Source: Lachnospiraceae bacterium
GTDB taxonomy: Bacteria; Bacillota_A; Clostridia; Lachnospirales; Lachnospiraceae
Direction of reading: 5' to 3'
Length of the DNA stretch: 24,464 nucleotides
Assembly (NCBI GenBank): GCA_024699595.1
Contig: JAILPG010000172.1
Coordinates: 1-24,464, forward strand
The notes beneath the pieces were generated by a model. It made no database searches. It was not told where the DNA came from and worked only from the letters and a program-made list of their open reading frames with translations. How positions within the stretch are numbered: position 1 is the stretch's first letter; each line of letters opens with the position of its first letter. Positions 22,033-24,464 of the stretch are shown here, piece by piece. A program made the translations under genes and the position numbers.

Positions 22033-22062
22033 GCTGACGAAAGTTACGCATTCGCAGCCTAA
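22033..22062 (+). other. tmRNA proteolysis tag frame, ADESYAFAA then TAA
   Basis: Starting at resume codon GCT 22033 the frame reads ADESYAFAA and stops at TAA 22060-22062. The upstream TAAATATAAAC suits a resume site, and the length and A-D-x start resemble the ADDNFAIAA tag of C. difficile. The end is FAA rather than the common LAA. If the resume codon were the preceding AAC the tag would gain one Asn. Confidence 0.8.
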
Positions 22063-22252
22063 TGGCTGCTGTCCGCCTGAGGTAGCCTACTGCTTCAGAA
22101 CCGGGCATCGACAAGGTAGGGAACCTGCTTTCCAAAGCTTTGAGGATCGCAGAGAACCATGAAGCTACCGAAGGATACAGCCTGTCATTTGGCGGTATCC
22201 CGGGGGAATCTTAAAAAAATGACTGCGATGGGAGAAGTCTTAGTGGAAGAGC

Positions 22253-22285
22253 TTTCGGACGTGGGTTCAATTCCCACCAGGTCCA
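22253..22285 (+). other. Predicted attachment site (one att end) of the integrated element
   Basis: The T arm and 3' acceptor strand of ssrA form the junction with the element, whose integrase stop lies 19 bp away. Tyrosine integrases often use tRNA and tmRNA 3' ends and restore the gene on insertion. The exact core cannot be fixed because the second copy is outside the window. Confidence 0.6.
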
Positions 22286-22289
22286 TACT

Positions 22290-22330
22290 GAAAAGCCTTG
22301 ATTTTACTGCATTGTCGAGGCTTTTCTTTC
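22290..22330. terminator. Bidirectional terminator shared by ssrA and the integrase gene
   Basis: GAAAAGCCT (22290-22298) pairs with AGGCTTTTC (22318-22326) and is followed by TTTC on the plus strand; on the minus strand the A-rich left side gives U-rich RNA. It covers the last codons and stop of the integrase gene. If the element border is at 22286, the ssrA terminator is now supplied by the element. Confidence 0.65.
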
Positions 22331-23449
22331 ATTTATGTGCACTATGTGTGCAGTAGATTTGCCATTTACTGATTTGATATGCCTTTTATTATGTCTTTCC
22401 GTGAAGAAGTCATTAGCCTTTTTGTTCATGATCTCTTCGTAATCTGTCATAGTTCCTTCGTAGTGGTTGTGTAAGGTCTTTTCCTCAGTCCATCCACCTT
22501 TAGCCATGATGTAACGGTCAGGGATGCCAAGAGCATGCATGATGCTGGCTGAATAATGCCGGAGATCATGAAACCTTATCTGCTCTATGCCGAGTATTTT
22601 CCGGGCACGAGCAAACCTATCTGTGACTATCGAAGGCGGCAAAGGCACTACATTCCCTTGCTTGGGCAATTCAGCAATAACAAAGGCGGGCATGATGATT
22701 TTTCTATCGCTGCCTTTTGTCTTGGTCTTGCTTTCCGGATACCATTTATTACCGTCTGTCACACAAGCCTTACAGACATGGATTGTATTGTTTTCTTGAT
22801 CGACATCGGCAGCAGTTAAAGCGCACACTTCCGAGCGTCTAAGGGTGCCATATGCGGCAAGCAGGGAAGCTACATACATATCGTGATCATTTTCCTCAAA
22901 ATAATCCAATATCTTTTCAATATCGGCGTTAGTGGGAGAGTAGACTTCTTTTTTAGGCTCGTTATTCTCTATCTTGATATTCCATAACTTGATAACGGGC
23001 ATATATTCACATAAAGCACTATGAAGAAACCCGTATATGTTTTTGATACTCTTTACAGATAGATCGGAGTCCTCTAAATCTTCAATCCACTTTTTGATGT
23101 GATCCCTCTTTAGCTTCCGGAGTGTTACCGCTCCAATAGTAGATCCCACAATATGATTACTGTGAACGGCGTTATATCCTTTTATCGTAGAGGGAGACTT
23201 TGTACCTTTTTCCATTTTCACGGTCATCTTGTTTATGTAACGCTGGCATATTGTTTCGACAGTCAGATCAAGAGCATCAATATCACTTATACCCTCTTTG
23301 TAATTGTCTTCATAATCCTTAGCCATTTTTTCTGCATCGGATTTTAGCCTTGCCGTAAAAGATTTACGGATGATCTTTCCGTCTTTACTCTTTCCGAGAT
23401 ATGCTAGACAGCGCCATTTTCCACTAGGGAGTTTTTGAGCTTCAGCCAT
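22304..23449 (-). CDS. int: Tyrosine recombinase / integrase
   Basis: A 381-residue site-specific recombinase that inserts and excises the element at ssrA. An N-terminal arm-type DNA-binding region (GKWRCLAYLGKSKDGKIIRK, about 10-45) is followed by a SAM-like core-binding domain (about 62-160) and the catalytic domain. The catalytic set is complete: Arg204 in GTLRRSEVCAL, a Lys in the KTKTKGSDRK hairpin (242-244), His294 and Arg297 in HDLRH, Trp320 in GGW, and nucleophile Tyr330 in HNHYEG. Length and layout are those of Gram-positive phage and conjugative-element integrases. AAGGAAGGTG lies upstream of the ATG at 23449-23447. It is the last gene of a minus-strand cluster, 3 bp after the previous stop. 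No excisionase with a recognisable helix-turn-helix is visible in the window. Confidence 0.96.
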   Translation of the reverse strand: MAEAQKLPSGKWRCLAYLGKSKDGKIIRKSFTARLKSDAEKMAKDYEDNYKEGISDIDALDLTVETICQRYINKMTVKMEKGTKSPSTIKGYNAVHSNHIVGSTIGAVTLRKLKRDHIKKWIEDLEDSDLSVKSIKNIYGFLHSALCEYMPVIKLWNIKIENNEPKKEVYSPTNADIEKILDYFEENDHDMYVASLLAAYGTLRRSEVCALTAADVDQENNTIHVCKACVTDGNKWYPESKTKTKGSDRKIIMPAFVIAELPKQGNVVPLPPSIVTDRFARARKILGIEQIRFHDLRHYSASIMHALGIPDRYIMAKGGWTEEKTLHNHYEGTMTDYEEIMNKKANDFFTERHNKRHIKSVNGKSTAHIVHINERKASTMQ

Positions 23450-23452
23450 ATT

Positions 23453-23665
23453 TCAGCACCTTCCTTCTTTTTTCTGCAGATCCCTTAAAGCAGCCCTATA
23501 ACCTACAATGAAGCCGTGCATATATCCGGTTGACATGCACCTATAGGGATCACCCTGTGTGCGGATAAGAATATCCTGCATTTCACTCATGTAAAGATCA
23601 TATCTTTCATTTTTTTTGATATAGTTGTCGAACTTCTTGATTGATGTATCTATATTTCTTCTCAT
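23453..23665 (-). CDS. Small hypothetical protein (70 aa) before the integrase
   Basis: Not recognised. Charged, probably helical: MRRNIDTSIKKFDNYIKK at the start, then a YDLYMSEMQDIL helix, and a C-terminal part with GYMHGFIVGYRAALRDLQKK. A strong binding site AAAGGAAGGTG precedes the ATG. It lies 15 bp after the preceding gene and stops 3 bp before the integrase start, so translation of the two is probably coupled. A small basic protein next to an integrase could be a directionality factor, but there is no DNA-binding motif to support it. Confidence 0.65.
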   Translation of the reverse strand: MRRNIDTSIKKFDNYIKKNERYDLYMSEMQDILIRTQGDPYRCMSTGYMHGFIVGYRAALRDLQKKEGRC

Positions 23666-23680
23666 ATCAACACCTTCCTT

Positions 23681-23917
23681 TCAATCAAGTTCATCAATGA
23701 GCGGCTGCACATTCTGCATCACATCCTGTATGCAGTTCCGAGTATGCACCAAGATATCATAAAGATAATTGGAGCGGTTAAGCAGATCCTTTTTATTGAT
23801 GGTCATGTCCGTACTGTCCAGATCCCATGTTTCTATGGCAAGGTTCAGTATTGTATCAAGACCGAGCAAGGGGCACGTTACATCATAGACATCCATGTTT
23901 TTCTTTACTTCAGCCAT
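23681..23917 (-). CDS. Small hypothetical protein (78 aa)
   Basis: Not recognised. Acidic and mainly helical by eye (TILNLAIETWDLD, NKKDLLNRSNYLYDILVHTRNCIQDVMQ, ending PLIDELD). The start codon overlaps the end of the previous gene by 8 bp, and AGGTGAT lies upstream of the ATG, both typical of a real operon member. Two Cys (about 15 and 62) do not form a metal-site pattern. Confidence 0.65.
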   Translation of the reverse strand: MAEVKKNMDVYDVTCPLLGLDTILNLAIETWDLDSTDMTINKKDLLNRSNYLYDILVHTRNCIQDVMQNVQPLIDELD

Positions 23918-24242
23918 TCAGATCACCTACCTTTTCACAATGTTGTGTGCAGAGTGTAATAATATCAATATTGTTACTGATGATATCTAATCGTTCCACA
24001 ATGTCAGCGATAGAGTCTAGAACATGATCAGATATTTGTTCTTCTGCTATTGCGCGTTCCTCTGGGGTTTCGTTAATGTTACAATACTTGACGTGTAACA
24101 TCATATTCCCTAAACCGGAAAGAGACTCGTGCTGATCAAGCAAGAGAGAGTTTTGTTCGTGGAGCTTGTCCATAAGCTCAAACAGGTTAAGCTTTTGGAT
24201 ATCTTTGTGTACTAGTCGGGTGACTTTTGATCTTCCTATCAT
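23910..24242 (-). CDS. Small hypothetical protein (110 aa)
   Basis: Not recognised. A basic start (MIGRSKVTRLVHKDIQKLN) leads into a long helical stretch (LFELMDKLHEQNSLLLDQHESLSGLGNMM) and a second acidic helical region (EERAIAEEQISDHVLDSIADIVERLDIISNNIDIITLC) with heptad-like hydrophobic spacing, suggesting a coiled-coil or helical bundle. TTGAAAGGAAGGT lies 8-10 bases before the ATG. It overlaps the next gene by 8 bp. No enzyme motif is seen. Confidence 0.65.
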   Translation of the reverse strand: MIGRSKVTRLVHKDIQKLNLFELMDKLHEQNSLLLDQHESLSGLGNMMLHVKYCNINETPEERAIAEEQISDHVLDSIADIVERLDIISNNIDIITLCTQHCEKVGDLNG

Positions 24243-24290
24243 TTTGTATTACCTTCCTTTCAAAATCATACTTGTTTATAGTTTTATGAT

Positions 24291-24310
24291 CCCGTGATCA
24301 CCGGCACGGG
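24291..24310. repeat. Stem-loop between two element genes
   Basis: CCCGTG (24291-24296) and CACGGG (24305-24310) form a 6-bp stem, and GTGATCAC (24294-24301) is a separate perfect palindrome overlapping it. It lies in the 78-bp gap between the cut gene on the right and the 110-aa gene. It might bind a regulator or attenuate transcription of the downstream genes. Confidence 0.35.
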
Positions 24311-24320
24311 CACCTATGGG

Positions 24321-24464
24321 TCAATCAAGTGCATCACCTTCTTTCAAAATCTCAATATCGTATATCTTGCGATATTGGATAACTTCTTTTTCTTCTCTAT
24401 CATCCATATAGGCAATTACATCACAGGGATGGATTTTTGCTTTATATAGATAATTGGCATGACG
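24321..24464 (-). CDS. C-terminal end of an unrecognised gene, cut by the window edge
   Basis: On the minus strand an open frame enters from the right edge and runs 47 codons to TGA (24323-24321). It contains HPCDVIAYMDDREEKEVIQY and ends EILKEGDALD. It has the same strand and spacing as the other element genes, which supports it being real. The N-terminus is outside the window and no family is recognised; the charged composition is like its neighbours. Confidence 0.55.
   Translation of the reverse strand, partial: RHANYLYKAKIHPCDVIAYMDDREEKEVIQYRKIYDIEILKEGDALD

Larger units (their letters stand above)
21943..22285 (+). ncRNA. ssrA: Transfer-messenger RNA (tmRNA)
   Basis: The RNA that rescues stalled ribosomes by acting first as alanyl-tRNA and then as a short mRNA. 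The acceptor stem pairs GGGCCTG (21943-21949) with CAGGTCC (22278-22284), including one G-U pair; A22285 is the discriminator. The 5' part has the tRNA-like GGTTTCGACGGGG, and the T arm is GTGGG-TTCAATT-CCCAC (22261-22277). A tag frame lies inside (22033-22062). CCA is not encoded after A22285 (TAC follows) and must be added by the CCA enzyme. An integrated element starts immediately downstream, so the 3' end also acts as its attachment site. Confidence 0.95.
22286..24464. mobile_element. Left part of an ssrA-integrated genetic element (continues beyond window)
   Basis: From the end of ssrA all recognised genes switch to the minus strand: an integrase, three complete small genes and one gene cut by the window edge. 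By eye the base composition is more AT-rich than the host genes to the left, and the ribosome binding sites (AAGGAAGGT) differ from the host type. No replication, capsid or conjugation gene is visible, so prophage, integrative conjugative element and satellite island remain possible. Confidence 0.75.

Noticed and set aside
22159..22356. A plus-strand frame of 65 codons across the end of ssrA
   Set aside because: It runs through the tmRNA T arm and the integrase end; the RNA structure explains this stretch.
24314..24334. A seven-codon minus-strand frame (MHLIDP) after a GAAGGTG
   Set aside because: The site is too close to the ATG, and the frame is too short to support as a leader peptide.

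Overview
The window looks like the chromosome of a Gram-positive member of the Clostridia, most likely Lachnospiraceae. This is inferred from the gene order, moderate G+C, strong AGGAGA-type ribosome binding sites, the tmRNA tag style and the VLGxR/xTGD cell-wall anchor style; no single base-level marker proves it.

Left end (1-1133): the last 42 codons of phosphoglycerate kinase (pgk) are followed by complete triosephosphate isomerase (tpiA). Two strong stem-loops sit between them, and a 28-bp GC-rich inverted repeat follows tpiA, probably ending the glycolytic transcript.

Middle (1139-18770): a two-gene surface system occupies about 17.6 kb. A consensus-like promoter (TTGACA-17-TAAAAT) drives a class B sortase with a very long charged cytoplasmic N-terminus and an acidic outer tail. 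Next comes one 15.7-kb gene for a 5246-residue secreted adhesin. It has a signal peptide, a clostridial adhesin N-terminal module, a choice-of-anchor A-like domain, two pilin-isopeptide-like (FctA/Spy0128-type) domains, about 36 tandem SpaA/Cna_B-type domains in four blocks, a Pro-Thr wall-spanning linker, VLGxR repeats and a sorting signal reading GPTTG instead of LPxTG. The sortase probably attaches this protein to the wall.

Right middle (18790-22285): the conserved housekeeping series secG - rnr - smpB - ssrA encodes the translocon subunit SecG, RNase R, SmpB and tmRNA. The last three cooperate in ribosome rescue and decay of faulty mRNA.

Right end (22286-24464, open): an integrated element begins directly at the 3' end of ssrA. 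It carries a tyrosine integrase pointing back toward ssrA, preceded by a run of small unrecognised genes on the minus strand that share an AAGGAAGGT-type ribosome binding site. The far end of the element is outside the window.
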